Part shown: positions 62,901-64,000 of the stretch, in pieces
How the letters are laid out: each line of letters opens with the position of its first letter
Position numbering within the stretch: position 1 is the first letter of the stretch
Assembly: GCA_014281115.1 (NCBI GenBank)
Contig: JACONQ010000002.1
Location: forward strand, 4,588,001-4,652,000
From: Laburnicola sp. R22_1
Lineage: Eukaryota; Ascomycota; Dothideomycetes; Pleosporales; Didymosphaeriaceae
Length of the DNA: 64,000 nt
Direction: 5' to 3'
Position numbers and translations under genes: made by a program
The notes under the pieces: model-generated
What the model was told of the DNA's origin: nothing
Databases searched by the model: none
Seen by the model: only the letters and a program-made list of their open reading frames with translations

Positions 62901-64000
62901 GTAATCTCTATAGCTTCCTTCCCCTTTAGGTAGGTTTTTTAGCTAAGATATCTTCTATAACCTATTTATCTTCTTCTTTAATAATAACAGCCTCTAGTTT
63001 TCTATTATCTATAGCCTAGCTAGAGAGAGGGTCTTCTCTAGCTAGGTATAGATAATTTACTAAAAACACTAGGTATACTCTTGGTAAAATATCTAGTTTT
63101 ATATTATAGAAGTTTACTACTTATATGACTATAAACTTTGTATTTTTCTAGTCTAACTTCTTATTAGGGTAGGAGTTAGATAGGTAGTCTCTATACTAGA
63201 GCTAGACTTTATCTCCTTCCTTTAATATAAAAGTGTCTCTTTAGTGCTAGTTTGCTTACTACTTCTATTCTTATTAGGACTTAGCTATTTTAGCTTAAAT
63301 AAATATAGAAACTTCTTAGAACTTTTATAGTAAAGCTTTAGTAGACTTTACTAGCTATAAATCCTACCTAATAATAGTTAATAGCTTTTATCTTTATATT
63401 TAGCTTAAATAGGTCTATATTATATCTATACTAAAGAAAGAATAGTGCCACTCTAGTAGAGATGGCTTCTTACCTATTAATAGCTATTTGCGCTATAGGA
63501 TAGTATAGGGCCTAATTTCTCTAGTCTTATTATATAAAGGTATAAAAGTATGCCTTAATTATAAAATTTATACGTTCTATAGTGCTGTTAGTCTTTAGGT
63601 ATTTAGAGAAAAATAATCTTCATTAGATCTTTATTCTTTTATATAGATACCTTTAAAAGTTACTTATAAATTAACTTCTATAGTTAGAGATTATAGTGTT
63701 AGAGAGCTAATAATAGGCTATAATATAATGAAGAAATATCTCTACTACTATTTCTACCTCTAGGTCTAGTAGGGGGACTAAAACTATTTCTTTCCCTAGC
63801 CTATTACATACTACTATTAAGTTTATATTTCTCCCACTTATAAAAAGCTTAATAATAAAGTGTATAGATATCTCCTGTTATATTTAGGCTAGAAGAGAAA
63901 AGAGTTTTAGTAGCCCTTATTTTATATTTCTCTATAGCTTAGTTCTTTTATATATATTATAGTTCTTAAAAAATTTATAAATAAAGTTTAATATTTCTAA
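59989..64000 (-). mobile_element. Ty3/gypsy family A, copy 3 (minus strand)
   Basis: LTR 59,989-60,164 in minus orientation, preceded on that strand by a purine tract (GGAGGGGGAGGAAAG). The internal part from 60,165 to the window end matches the reverse of about 16,980-21,366, including the integrase region (63,640-63,890 against 16,980-17,230). It lacks the R4 insertion but has a foldback element at 62,135-62,531. No open frame remains. Confidence 0.7.
62135..62531. mobile_element. MULE-like foldback element with TTAGG-type arms, copy 2
   Basis: 397 bp, opening AGGCTAGTAAATAGGT and closing with ATCTATTTGCCAGCCT. It has GGTTAGG-rich arms like the copy at 5947. The flanking 10-mers ACTAGAGCTT and ACTAGAGGTA agree at 8 of 10 positions. 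It is inserted in Ty3 family A copy 3. Confidence 0.7.

Overview
The window is fungal nuclear DNA, almost certainly from a filamentous ascomycete (Pezizomycotina, perhaps Dothideomycetes). It is a mosaic of very AT-rich, TpA-rich DNA and GC-balanced islands. The AT-rich DNA has the marks of repeat-induced point mutation (RIP): transposon reading frames are full of TAG/TAA where Trp or Gln codons stood, Cys has become Tyr, and catalytic Asp has become Asn. The genes in the islands carry short GT-AG introns, mostly 46-80 nt.

Layout. 1-22,000: nested dead transposons. The largest is a Ty3/gypsy element (8,779-21,550) cut open by at least five later insertions, one of which itself holds a Fot1/pogo element. 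22,195-24,068: an intact five-exon cytochrome P450 (minus). 24,370-25,110: an array of short RIPed repeats. 25,130-31,400: an island with an intact HPP-family membrane protein and a five-exon fungal rhodopsin-domain (PTH11-like) membrane protein with one frameshift, next to a GC-rich foldback element. 31,454-43,990: a second Fot1/pogo element, a complete Ty3/gypsy chromovirus with matching LTRs and target duplication (33,581-40,545), and nested repeats. 44,000-51,760: an island with a proline-iminopeptidase-like pseudogene (two +1 insertions), an intact eight-exon NRPS-like gene and a divergent six-exon enoyl-CoA hydratase. 51,760-64,000: RIPed DNA with a tandem satellite, a SINE-like retroposon, a foldback element and a minus-strand copy of the first Ty3 family.

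How the genes may work together. The NRPS-like protein (999 aa) joins an adenylation domain directly to a multi-pass membrane region and a ferredoxin/ferric-reductase-like nucleotide-binding domain, with no visible carrier or condensation domain. With the enoyl-CoA hydratase and the peptidase relic it could be a small metabolic cluster. The P450 lies about 20 kb away across dead transposons, so its membership is speculative. The other genes (HPP transporter-like, PTH11-like) look like ordinary accessory genes stranded in a repeat-rich compartment.

I rebuilt gene models by hand from reading frames, splice consensus and family motifs. Transposon boundaries rest on terminal repeats and target-site duplications read directly from the sequence. 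Family names below the superfamily level are inference.
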